This document shows, in pieces, positions 55,396-63,230 of a stretch of DNA of 64,000 bases (position 1 is its first letter; every line of letters starts with the position of its first letter). The notes under the pieces were generated by a model. That model made no database searches, was not told the DNA's origin, and worked only from the letters and a program-made list of their open reading frames with translations. This stretch comes from Pseudomonas rhodesiae (GTDB taxonomy: Bacteria > Pseudomonadota > Gammaproteobacteria > Pseudomonadales > Pseudomonadaceae). Both the position numbers and the translations under genes were made by a program. The stretch covers positions 124,001 to 188,000 of the forward strand of contig NZ_VFEU01000010.1 of the NCBI RefSeq assembly GCF_007858255.1, in the 5' to 3' direction.

Positions 55396-56667
55396 ATGAA
55401 CAGCTTTGCACAACCGCTCCAGAGCAATGCCCCGCTGATCGACCGCGACCGCTTGTGGCAGTCGCTGATGGACCTGGCTCGCCTCGGCGCTACCGCCAAA
55501 GGCGGCGTGTGCCGCCTGGCCCTTACCGACCTCGACCGCCAGGCCCGCGACCTGTTCGTGCAGTGGTGCGAAGACGCCGGGTGCAGCGTGACCGTCGACG
55601 GTATCGGCAACATCTTCGCCCGCCGCCCCGGTCGCAATCCGGACCTGGCGCCGGTAATGACCGGCAGCCATATCGACACCCAGCCCACCGGCGGCAAGTT
55701 CGATGGCTGCTACGGCGTAATGGCCGGTCTGGAAGTGATCCGCACCCTCAATGATTTGAAGATTGAAACCCAAGCACCGATTGAAGTGGTGGTGTGGACC
55801 AACGAAGAAGGTTCGCGCTTTGCGCCATGCATGATGGGCTCCGGAGTGTTCGCCGGCAAATTCGACTTGCAGGACACCCTGCACAAACAGGACGAACAGG
55901 GCCTGTCGTTGGGCGCCGAGTTGCAACGCATCGGCTATGCCGGTTCACGCGCCGTCACCGGCCACGCGGTGGGGGCGTATTTCGAGGCGCATATCGAACA
56001 AGGCCCGGTGCTGGAAGACCGCGCCACTACCATCGGCGTGGTGATGGGTTGCCTGGGCCAGAAGTGGTTCGACCTGACCCTGACCGGCGTCGAGGCCCAC
56101 GCCGGTCCGACCCCGATGCACTTGCGCAAGGACGCCCTGGTAGGCGCCGCCGAAGTGGTCAGCGCGGTCAACCGCATCGCCCATCAACACCAGCCGCACG
56201 CCTGCGGCACGGTAGGTTGCCTGAGCCTGCATCCGGGTTCGCGCAACGTGATCCCCGGCCAGGTGCATATGACCCTCGACCTGCGTCACCTGCACGCCGA
56301 CAAGCTGCAAGCCATGGTCGAGCAAGTGCGCAGCGTGATAGACGCCACCGCCGCCCGCCACGGGCTCAGCGTTGAACTGACACCCACCGCCGACTTCCCG
56401 CCGCTGGACTTCGACCCGGCCTGCGTCAATGCCGTACGTGACGGCGCACAGGCGCTGGGCTTGAGCCATATGGACATCGTCAGCGGCGCCGGGCACGACG
56501 CGATCTTTGTCGCCGAACTGGGCCCGGCCGGCATGATCTTCGTGCCGTGCGAAGGCGGTATCAGCCACAACGAAATCGAAAACGCCGCCCCGGACGACCT
56601 GGCGGCAGGCTGCGCGGTGTTGCTGCGCGCCATGCTCAACGCCGCCCAGGAGAGCCGCCATGAGTGA
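55396..56667 (+). CDS. M20-family Zn-dependent amidohydrolase (N-carbamoyl amino acid hydrolase/allantoate amidohydrolase type)
   Basis: The 423-residue enzyme starts at ATG 55396 (GGAG eight bases upstream; a GTG at 55390 is possible). Metal ligands and catalytic motifs are GSHIDTQPTGGKFDG, WTNEEGSRFAPCMMGS, HIEQGPVLED and GAGHDAIF/CEGGISHNE. The dimerisation domain is about residues 215-330. This branch covers beta-ureidopropionase, L-carbamoylase and allantoate amidohydrolase; which applies cannot be told from sequence. It cleaves carbamoyl or ureido groups. Location in a transport operon with an amidase suggests catabolism of a ureide-like nitrogen source. Confidence 0.9.
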   Translation: MNSFAQPLQSNAPLIDRDRLWQSLMDLARLGATAKGGVCRLALTDLDRQARDLFVQWCEDAGCSVTVDGIGNIFARRPGRNPDLAPVMTGSHIDTQPTGGKFDGCYGVMAGLEVIRTLNDLKIETQAPIEVVVWTNEEGSRFAPCMMGSGVFAGKFDLQDTLHKQDEQGLSLGAELQRIGYAGSRAVTGHAVGAYFEAHIEQGPVLEDRATTIGVVMGCLGQKWFDLTLTGVEAHAGPTPMHLRKDALVGAAEVVSAVNRIAHQHQPHACGTVGCLSLHPGSRNVIPGQVHMTLDLRHLHADKLQAMVEQVRSVIDATAARHGLSVELTPTADFPPLDFDPACVNAVRDGAQALGLSHMDIVSGAGHDAIFVAELGPAGMIFVPCEGGISHNEIENAAPDDLAAGCAVLLRAMLNAAQESRHE

Positions 56668-58063
56668 GATCGGCCAGCTGACAGCGGTTCAGCTACTGCA
56701 GCAGTTCCGCAACAAAGCCCTGTCGCCGGTGGAGGTCACCGAAGACGCGCTGCTGCGCATCGAACGTTACAACCCGGTGGTGAATGCGTACTGCCATGTG
56801 GACCCCGAAGGCGCTCTCAATGCCGCGCGGGCCTCGGAGCAACGTTGGTTGAAGGGTGAACCGTGCGGCGCGCTGGATGGCGTACCGGCGTCGATCAAAG
56901 ACCTCACGCTGACCGTCGGCATGCCGACGCGCAAGGGTTCACGCACCACCTGCGCCGACGGCCCATGGGATATCGATGCGCCCTTTTCGGCATTCATGCG
57001 CAACGCCGGCGCGGTACTGCTGGGCAAGACCACCACCCCGGAATTCGGCTGGAAAGGCGTCACCGACAACCCGCTATACGGCATCACCCGCAACCCGTGG
57101 GACACCCGCACCACCGCCGGCGGCTCGTCCGGCGGCGCCGGCGCGGCGGCGGCATTGAACCTCGGCGTGCTGCACCAGGGCAGCGACGCGGGCGGCTCGA
57201 TTCGCATTCCCTGCGCGTTTACCGGCACCTTCGGCATCAAGCCGACCTTCGGCTACGTGCCGCAATGGCCGGCGAGTTCCATGACCATCCTGTCGCACCT
57301 GGGGCCGATGACCCGCACCGTCGAAGACAGCGTGCTGATGTTGCAAGCCGTCGCACGGCCGGATGCGCGGGATGGTTTGATCGGCGCACCACGCAGCACG
57401 CCGTGGTTATCCGACGCCTTGGACCTGAAGGGTATGCGCATCGCTTACAGCCCCAACTTCGGTTACGTCGACGTGGATCCGCAGGTGGCCCAGGTGGTCG
57501 CACGGGCGGTTGAGGGCCTGGTGCAGTTGGGCGCCCATGTCGAGCAGATCGACCCCGGCTTCAGCGACCCCCTGGACCTGTTCAGCACCCTGTGGGCGGC
57601 CGGCGCCGCGCGCTTGACCGGTTCGATGAGCGAGGCACAAAAACACCTGCTCGACCCTGGCCTGCTGCACATCGCGCAACGCGGCGAACGCTTGAGCCTG
57701 AACGATTTCAACACCGCCCTGGAAGCCCGCGCAGCGTTAGTGGCACGGATGGCGGCGTTCCATGAGAATTACGACGTGCTGGTCTCGCCGATGCTGCCGA
57801 TCACCGCATTTGCCGCCGGGCACAACGTACCGCCAGGCTCGGGGATGGACGAATGGACGCAATGGACGCCGTTTACCTACCCTTTCAACCTCACCCAGCA
57901 ACCGGCGGCATCGGTACCCTGCGGCTTGGCCAATGGCTTGCCGGTGGGGTTGCATGTGGTGGCGGCGCGATTTGCCGATGAGAAGGTGTTGCGGGTGTGT
58001 CGGGCCTATGCCGACGCGTTTCCTACCCAGCACTTGCGGGCGCCGAAGGACTCGACACCGTAG
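56660..58063 (+). CDS. Amidase (amidase-signature family)
   Basis: The 467-residue protein has the Ser-cisSer-Lys triad: Lys in VPASIKDLTLT (about residue 78), the Gly/Ser loop GGSSGGAGAAAALNLGVL and SDAGGSIRIPCAFTG. It overlaps the preceding hydrolase gene by 8 bp and is probably co-translated. It should hydrolyse an amide of the same pathway (possible order: import, carbamoyl cleavage, amide cleavage). The substrate is unknown. Confidence 0.92.
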   Translation: MSEIGQLTAVQLLQQFRNKALSPVEVTEDALLRIERYNPVVNAYCHVDPEGALNAARASEQRWLKGEPCGALDGVPASIKDLTLTVGMPTRKGSRTTCADGPWDIDAPFSAFMRNAGAVLLGKTTTPEFGWKGVTDNPLYGITRNPWDTRTTAGGSSGGAGAAAALNLGVLHQGSDAGGSIRIPCAFTGTFGIKPTFGYVPQWPASSMTILSHLGPMTRTVEDSVLMLQAVARPDARDGLIGAPRSTPWLSDALDLKGMRIAYSPNFGYVDVDPQVAQVVARAVEGLVQLGAHVEQIDPGFSDPLDLFSTLWAAGAARLTGSMSEAQKHLLDPGLLHIAQRGERLSLNDFNTALEARAALVARMAAFHENYDVLVSPMLPITAFAAGHNVPPGSGMDEWTQWTPFTYPFNLTQQPAASVPCGLANGLPVGLHVVAARFADEKVLRVCRAYADAFPTQHLRAPKDSTP

Positions 58064-58157
58064 AACAAAATGTGGGTTGGGCTTATCCCTTCCCACATTT
58101 TCTGATCGCATTTCAATTCCCTGCCTCTACAATGCCCCACTCATACGCGGGGGCTTC

Positions 58158-59021
58158 ATGGATATCGAACTGGCACGCACCTTCCTCGAAATCACTCGCT
58201 GCGGCAGCCTGGCCGCGGCGGCAGAGAAACTGCACGTTACCCAGACCGCCATCACCGCCCGCGTGAAAAACCTGGAGAACCAGCTGGGCTGCACGCTGTT
58301 CGTGCGCAACCGGGCCGGGGCACGACTGACCGCCGATGGCGAAGCGTTTGTGGTGTACGCCAATCAATTGCTGCAAACCTGGGAAGCCGCGCGTCGCGAC
58401 CTGCCGTTGCCCGATGGCTATCGCAATGTGCTGCATATCGGCGGCGAGGTGAGCCTGTGCAACCCGCTGATGCTCGGCTGGGCCCAAGCCCTGCGCGAAC
58501 ACATCCCCGGTCATGCCCTGCGTACGGAAATCCGCGAGGGCGACTATCTGTTGCGTCAACTGGAACTGGGCGTGCTCGACGCCGCGCTGGTGTTCCAGCC
58601 GCACTACTGGCCGGGGCTGCAAGTGGAGCAGGTGTTGGAGGAAAAACTGATCCTGGTGCAATTGGCGAGCAAGCCCGAACCCTACGTCTATATCGATTGG
58701 GGCCCGGGGTTTCGCCAGCAGCATGACGCCGCCCTGCCCGACCGGGCCCGCGCCGCCGTGAGTTTCAACCTCGGCCCGCTGGCACTGCAATACATCCTGG
58801 AGAACGGCGGCGCCGGGTACTTCCGCACGCGGGTGGTGCAAAGCTACCTGGACAGCGGCGTGATGCGGCGCGTAGCCAAAGCGCCCGAATTCAGCTTTCC
58901 GACGTACCTAGTGTACGCACGGGCGCGGGATTCGGCGGTGTTGCAACAGGCGCTGGAACTGCTGCGCGGGGTGGTCAAGGCCGAAGGGGATTGGTCACAG
59001 CGCTGGGATCCATTGAGTTAA
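58158..59021 (+). CDS. LysR-family transcriptional regulator
   Basis: The 287-residue protein starts at ATG 58158. It has an HTH (MDIELARTFLEITRCGSLAAAAEKLHVTQTAITARVKNLENQLG) and a C-terminal effector domain with GLQVEQVLEEKLILVQ. It is 94 bp after the amidase gene on the same strand. It could control the amide operon or an unrelated gene; a GntR regulator already heads the operon. A strong terminator follows. Confidence 0.9.
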   Translation: MDIELARTFLEITRCGSLAAAAEKLHVTQTAITARVKNLENQLGCTLFVRNRAGARLTADGEAFVVYANQLLQTWEAARRDLPLPDGYRNVLHIGGEVSLCNPLMLGWAQALREHIPGHALRTEIREGDYLLRQLELGVLDAALVFQPHYWPGLQVEQVLEEKLILVQLASKPEPYVYIDWGPGFRQQHDAALPDRARAAVSFNLGPLALQYILENGGAGYFRTRVVQSYLDSGVMRRVAKAPEFSFPTYLVYARARDSAVLQQALELLRGVVKAEGDWSQRWDPLS

Positions 59022-59046
59022 GCCATCAGCCATTGCCGCAAAAAAA

Positions 59047-59077
59047 GGGGGCAGCCTGTGCAGGCTGCCCCCTTTTT
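59047..59077. terminator. Bidirectional intrinsic terminator
   Basis: A perfect 12-bp stem (GGGGGCAGCCTG / CAGGCTGCCCCC) with a TG loop is flanked by A7 on the left and T5 on the right. It lies between the LysR gene and the convergent PPC-protein gene and should stop both transcripts. Confidence 0.92.
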
Positions 59078-59093
59078 CACTGACGCGTCACGA

Positions 59094-60536
59094 TCAATGC
59101 ACGATGGTCTGGGTGCAGATATGCCCCAGGCTGACGTACTGCACATTGTCACCACCGACGCCTACCCCCGGAAACTCAGCCAGCTCGATGCGCCAGCCGC
59201 CCTGGTTGTAGGTGGTGTCCCACTTGTACGGCACACCGGTGCTGCTGTCGTTGATGACCGTATGGTAATCGCCGAAGCAGCTGCCGATATTTGCCGTGGC
59301 CGAGGTCGCACCTGCGCTGTTGGTGGTGGCCGGGTAGTCGACCCAGCGGTAGTCGAAGTCGATGAAGTGGTTATCCACGCGCAACACCGGCGTGACACCC
59401 AGCAACGGCGCTCCGGTGGAGTCGGACCATTGCGTGCTCCAGTTCAGAACCCGCGCGGTTTGCGTGGCCAGTGGCATTTCCGATACCGGCACACGAACGA
59501 TGTTGTCACCCTTCACATCGTGGTTATTGAGGCGCGGCGTGGAGCCCAGGCTCAGCTGGTACTGCTTGGTCGCATCCTGCGCCACGTTCGGGTTGGCCCG
59601 TACGCGCACTTTGACCGTGGTGCCCGGCGCCACGCTGGGGTAGGTCGACGTCGAACCGGCCGGCACCGTGACCCAATTGACCCCGTCGAAACGGTCGAAG
59701 ATCCACTGGTTGCGACTGCCGGTTTCATCACCGGCCAGGTACATACTCACGCTCTGGCCGCGCACGGCCTTGAAGTCGAAGTAATCGACATCGTTGGCGT
59801 TGTCGAGGTTACCGCTGACTTTGTTCATCGAGTCCGGCAGCACGAAGGCGGTTTGCGGCGTGTCGTTGGGTTCGTAGGCATCGATATTGGTGTCTACGGC
59901 AACGCCAAAGCTGAACTGCCCGTTGCTGGCGGCGTTGGCCACCATGTACCAGTAATAATCCCCCGCCGGCAGCACGCCATTGAGGTATTCATCGGCGTTG
60001 CCGGCGGCATCCGAAGAGCCGACCAGGCTCAGGTTGCCCTGGCCGTCGTCGAGGAACAGGTTCAGCGACATGTCGGTGCCGGCGCTCTGGTTGACCAGTT
60101 GCACTTGGATGCGCGCGTTCTGCGGCAGGTTGAAGTGGTAGGCGAACTCGTTGCCCGTCTGCACCCCGTCCACGCTGTAGAGCGTGTTGATATCCAGCGT
60201 GGGGAACAACGGCTCGAACGCAGCAATGGCAGCGGCGCTCAATTGGGCCTGCGCCGGTTTTTTCAGTTCACCGACCACGGTGTCGAACGGTGCGGTTTTC
60301 ACCGCCTGGGTCAGCGCCTTGGACTGTCCGGTCTTGGCGGCCTTGAGTTTTTGCTTGAGCGAGGCCGAAACCTTCGCCCCATCCAACTTGCCGCCGGGCT
60401 TGAGCGCCTTGTCGACCGCCTGCCGGACGGCCTGGGCACTGAGTTTCTGAGGGGTTTGCTCCGCCAGCGCAAAGGCCGAAACAAAGCAGGAGGCCGCCAT
60501 GGCCGCGCCGAGCATAAAGGCTTTTTTCGATTTCAT
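59094..60536 (-). CDS. Secreted protein with pre-peptidase C-terminal (PPC)-like domains
   Basis: The 480-residue protein has a signal peptide (MKSKKAFMLGAAMAASCFVSAFALA). A Lys/Gln/Ala-rich propeptide-like stretch follows (about 28-95). Two beta-sandwich PPC-like domains come next: one near 120-215 (PQNARIQVQLVNQ, GDYYWYMVANAASNGQFSFGV), one near 218-330 (YEPNDTPQTAFVLPDS, NDVDYFDFKAVRGQSVSMYL). The last 140 residues (LNWSTQWSDSTGAPLLGV, GSCFGDYHTVI, CTQTIVH) match nothing I recognise. PPC domains usually accompany secreted proteases, but no catalytic motif is visible. The function is unknown. A strong bidirectional terminator lies 17 bp after the stop. Confidence 0.75.
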   Translation of the reverse strand: MKSKKAFMLGAAMAASCFVSAFALAEQTPQKLSAQAVRQAVDKALKPGGKLDGAKVSASLKQKLKAAKTGQSKALTQAVKTAPFDTVVGELKKPAQAQLSAAAIAAFEPLFPTLDINTLYSVDGVQTGNEFAYHFNLPQNARIQVQLVNQSAGTDMSLNLFLDDGQGNLSLVGSSDAAGNADEYLNGVLPAGDYYWYMVANAASNGQFSFGVAVDTNIDAYEPNDTPQTAFVLPDSMNKVSGNLDNANDVDYFDFKAVRGQSVSMYLAGDETGSRNQWIFDRFDGVNWVTVPAGSTSTYPSVAPGTTVKVRVRANPNVAQDATKQYQLSLGSTPRLNNHDVKGDNIVRVPVSEMPLATQTARVLNWSTQWSDSTGAPLLGVTPVLRVDNHFIDFDYRWVDYPATTNSAGATSATANIGSCFGDYHTVINDSSTGVPYKWDTTYNQGGWRIELAEFPGVGVGGDNVQYVSLGHICTQTIVH

Positions 60537-60652
60537 TTTTTATCCATCCATAGTTAAAAACTGAAGGTCAGGTGACATCCGGTCACCTGGGATGGACTGT
60601 AGGACACAACTGTATGCATGTACAGTATTTTTTGAAAAAAATGTGGGAGATT

Positions 60653-61030
60653 TCAGATTTCAATGCCGCCCCATCTACGCCAGACAGCCCCGATGAGCAA
60701 CGCGAGAGCCCAAATGTGGCACAGGCGATAGGGCCATAGAGCCCAGCGTTTGAGAGCTAACGGAACGCAGTCCAACTCAGCCTCGGTCACAAGTCCTTTT
60801 TTCACATAGCGCTTTGGCATTGAGAGGATATCGATCATCAAACCCATGCGATGAAATCTGGCGAGTCTCTGGTTACGTCCCCATTTACGTTTGTGCTCAC
60901 GAACCACTGTGTTCTTGCTGAAATAACTCTCCAGCTCTTCCAGCTTTCTATGTTCGGCAAATAACATCAGTCCCAGGATGACGAACGTCAAAATAATCAA
61001 CAGGGTGACGTAGACGAAAAAAAGGTCCAT
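60653..61030 (-). CDS. Small membrane protein, possible immunity partner of the upstream toxin-like gene
   Basis: The 125-residue product has an N-terminal span (FFVYVTLLIILTFVILGLML), a basic cytoplasmic middle (EHKRKWGRNQRLARFHR) and a C-terminal hydrophobic segment (WPYRLCHIWALALLIGAVW). I recognise no family. It begins two bases after the stop of the 61033-62028 gene and the base composition is more AT-rich than the neighbours, as often seen for acquired toxin-immunity cassettes. A membrane-located immunity role is inferred from this placement only. Confidence 0.7.
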   Translation of the reverse strand: MDLFFVYVTLLIILTFVILGLMLFAEHRKLEELESYFSKNTVVREHKRKWGRNQRLARFHRMGLMIDILSMPKRYVKKGLVTEAELDCVPLALKRWALWPYRLCHIWALALLIGAVWRRWGGIEI

Positions 61031-61032
61031 GA

Positions 61033-62028
61033 CTACGCATCTACCGGTTGGAATATAAAAACACCATCGATTTCCATGATCTTTCCACCTACGAACCCAC
61101 CGAAATCGCCAACTTCGCTACCTCCCACATACCCTGCCCCAGCACCTCCGATAATTGCGCAGGCCAGTCTGGCGTTAGCTTTCAGAGAAACCCCCAACAC
61201 CATATCGCAAGCACGGCGAGCAAATGCAGCCCCGTACTTCCCCCCGACAGCCGCCCCCGACACCGCCCCCACCAACCTCCCCGTCTCCACATACTTCGCC
61301 CTCCTGCACTGCGCCTCTCGCCCCGTCACACACGCCTCCTTGATCTCCAACCCCGCCACGCCCACATCCAGCGCCACGCCGAGATAGGTCCCTTTGCCCA
61401 GCCACTTCGACATTTGCGCGGTCTCCCGAATCCGCTGTGCATACCCGGCGATCTCACCTTTATGCAGATAGCTTTTGGTCGATATTCCCAGCACCTTTTT
61501 CAACGATTCATGCCCCTGCAACCCTGTGCCAAAACGTGCCGCGCCTTGCAGTTGCAGGTCCAGGCGGCGGAACAGGGTCTGGCGCTGTTGGATAAAGGCA
61601 TCGCGGTCCAATGCACCGTCTTTCAAGCGCTGATGCAACTGCTCGATTTCTTCCAAGGTCTGCGCCACGTCATTCAGATGCCGCGCCCAGGCCGCTGTGG
61701 CGCTGCCGATGCCTATGGAGCTGTACGCCATAAAGCTTTGTAACAAGTCATAGTTGTCGATCAAGGCCTTGCCGGTGGATGAGTTCATGTCCAGGTTGCG
61801 TCGCACTGCTTCGGCATGGCGCATCAACCAGGCTTCCTCGCCGGAACAACTTACGCTGTGGGGATCGGGAATAATCACCAACTGCCCCGGCGTGACCAGG
61901 CCGGGGCGCAGGTGCCGGTTCAACACATCAAAATGCTCGGAACGTTGGCGGGTCGGGGCGCTGCCCATCAGGCGGGATTTCAAGCTGTGGGAGTCCGTGG
62001 TGCGGTCGTTGATATAGCTCTGCGCCAT
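61033..62028 (-). CDS. Putative membrane-active effector with LysM-like N-terminus and glycine-rich C-terminus
   Basis: The 331-residue protein has no signal peptide. An N-terminal half-LysM-like stretch (HFDVLNRHLRPGLVTPGQLVIIPD) is near residues 32-55, followed by a helical middle (about 70-215). The C-terminal third is rich in Gly/Ala and hydrophobic segments (YLGVALDVGVAGLEI, GRLVGAVSGAAVGGKYGAAFA, LACAIIGGAGAGYVGGSEVGDFGGFVGG) with GxxxG patterns like glycine zippers in membrane-disrupting toxins. Together with the small membrane gene two bases downstream it looks like an effector-immunity pair, possibly of type VI secretion. No vgrG, PAAR or hcp gene is in the window. The function is inferred. 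Confidence 0.65.
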   Translation of the reverse strand: MAQSYINDRTTDSHSLKSRLMGSAPTRQRSEHFDVLNRHLRPGLVTPGQLVIIPDPHSVSCSGEEAWLMRHAEAVRRNLDMNSSTGKALIDNYDLLQSFMAYSSIGIGSATAAWARHLNDVAQTLEEIEQLHQRLKDGALDRDAFIQQRQTLFRRLDLQLQGAARFGTGLQGHESLKKVLGISTKSYLHKGEIAGYAQRIRETAQMSKWLGKGTYLGVALDVGVAGLEIKEACVTGREAQCRRAKYVETGRLVGAVSGAAVGGKYGAAFARRACDMVLGVSLKANARLACAIIGGAGAGYVGGSEVGDFGGFVGGKIMEIDGVFIFQPVDA

Positions 62029-62165
62029 GCCCTACATCCGGGATGCAAAGAAGATGGCGTGGAAATATAAGCAAGCGCCTATGCCCCGGACACAAGCGCA
62101 GGTGGGGTGAAGCGCATTTGGGAAGTTGCCTACTGGGTGAGGAAATAGCGCCTACGGAAACGCCC

Positions 62166-63230
62166 CTAATAGCCGGTCATCTCCAAGTAACCCACCCCAC
62201 CGTCAAAGCGCACCGGGCCTTCCCAGTACGGAATACTCAGGTTCATCCAGGCGTTGGGGTTAAGCGCCTCGGTGGTGATGTCCAGCTGTTTGCTGGGGAT
62301 CTTCAGCGACCAGCGCGTCGGTATCTGGCGCCCATCGATGGCGGTAGTGTGCAACGGCGTCAGTTGGATATCGCCATTGTGCAGGGTCTGGGTACGGCCT
62401 TCGCGGTCGATCCAGGTGCCGGTCAGGTAGGGCGCACCGTCGGTTTGCCGCACCCGGAACAGCATCAATTGTGCGCCGCGATCCAGGTGCAGGGAGAACC
62501 AGTCCCAGCCGCTCTGGCTGGCGCTCAGCGGTTGGCTGCTCCATTCGCGGTCGAGCCAGGCGGGGCCGCTGACCTGATAGGTCTTGCCATCAATGCTTAC
62601 GCTGCCCTCGGCGCTAAAGAATGGCTGGCTGTAGTAATACGACGCCTGGCCCTGATCGGATTTGCGGCTGTAGCCGTTGTCGCCCTGTAACACCAGCGGG
62701 CGCTGGGAGGTCAGGCGCAGGTCGTAGGCAAATTGCGCACCGTGGGCCTTGAGTTGCATGTCGTTCAATGCGCCGGTGACACCGGGGCGGCTGGCGAAAT
62801 TCCAGTCATCGATCCAGGCATTGAACGGCGCCGCTTGCGCCCCGGCCTGGCCCACGCCGCCACGGGCAAAGCGTTCGGCGGCGTAGTGGCGGGTGGCGGA
62901 TGTGACGGCTGCATGTCCGAGCCACAGGGTGGAGTCGTGCCAGCCCGGTTGGGTGGGCCCGGCCTTCAGGGCGTTGCGAAACAATGTCCACTGCACACCG
63001 AACTGATTGCCCTGGGCATCCTTGAGATTGGCGGTGACGTACCACCATTCGATGCGATACCCCGCGTGGGGGCCATGGTCTTCGGGAAAGCTGAAGACTT
63101 CGCCGGGCACCACTTGGGCAAAGTCCGCCGCATCGCTGCCAAGGCCGGCGAAGCTTTCCGCGGGCGCTGGGGCTTTATCGCAGGCCGCCAGCAGCCACAG
63201 CACAGCCCAACACAACGACTTAACCTTCAT
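62166..63230 (-). CDS. CrtC/AttH-type lipocalin-like lipoprotein
   Basis: The 354-residue protein is read from ATG 63230 (GAGGA about ten bases upstream; a TTG at 63236 is possible) and has a lipobox LLAAC (Cys about 17). The two lipocalin-like domains carry the CrtC/AttH hallmark HAGYRIEWWYVTANLKD, then DWNFASRPG, GNGYSRK-type strands (LQGDNGYSRKSDQGQASYYYSQPF), and SGPAWLDREWSSQPL. Such proteins are found with FtsX-type ABC transporters, as here (11-bp overlap with the permease gene upstream), and may bind a lipid or lipophilic compound. The ligand is unknown. Confidence 0.85.
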   Translation of the reverse strand: MKVKSLCWAVLWLLAACDKAPAPAESFAGLGSDAADFAQVVPGEVFSFPEDHGPHAGYRIEWWYVTANLKDAQGNQFGVQWTLFRNALKAGPTQPGWHDSTLWLGHAAVTSATRHYAAERFARGGVGQAGAQAAPFNAWIDDWNFASRPGVTGALNDMQLKAHGAQFAYDLRLTSQRPLVLQGDNGYSRKSDQGQASYYYSQPFFSAEGSVSIDGKTYQVSGPAWLDREWSSQPLSASQSGWDWFSLHLDRGAQLMLFRVRQTDGAPYLTGTWIDREGRTQTLHNGDIQLTPLHTTAIDGRQIPTRWSLKIPSKQLDITTEALNPNAWMNLSIPYWEGPVRFDGGVGYLEMTGY

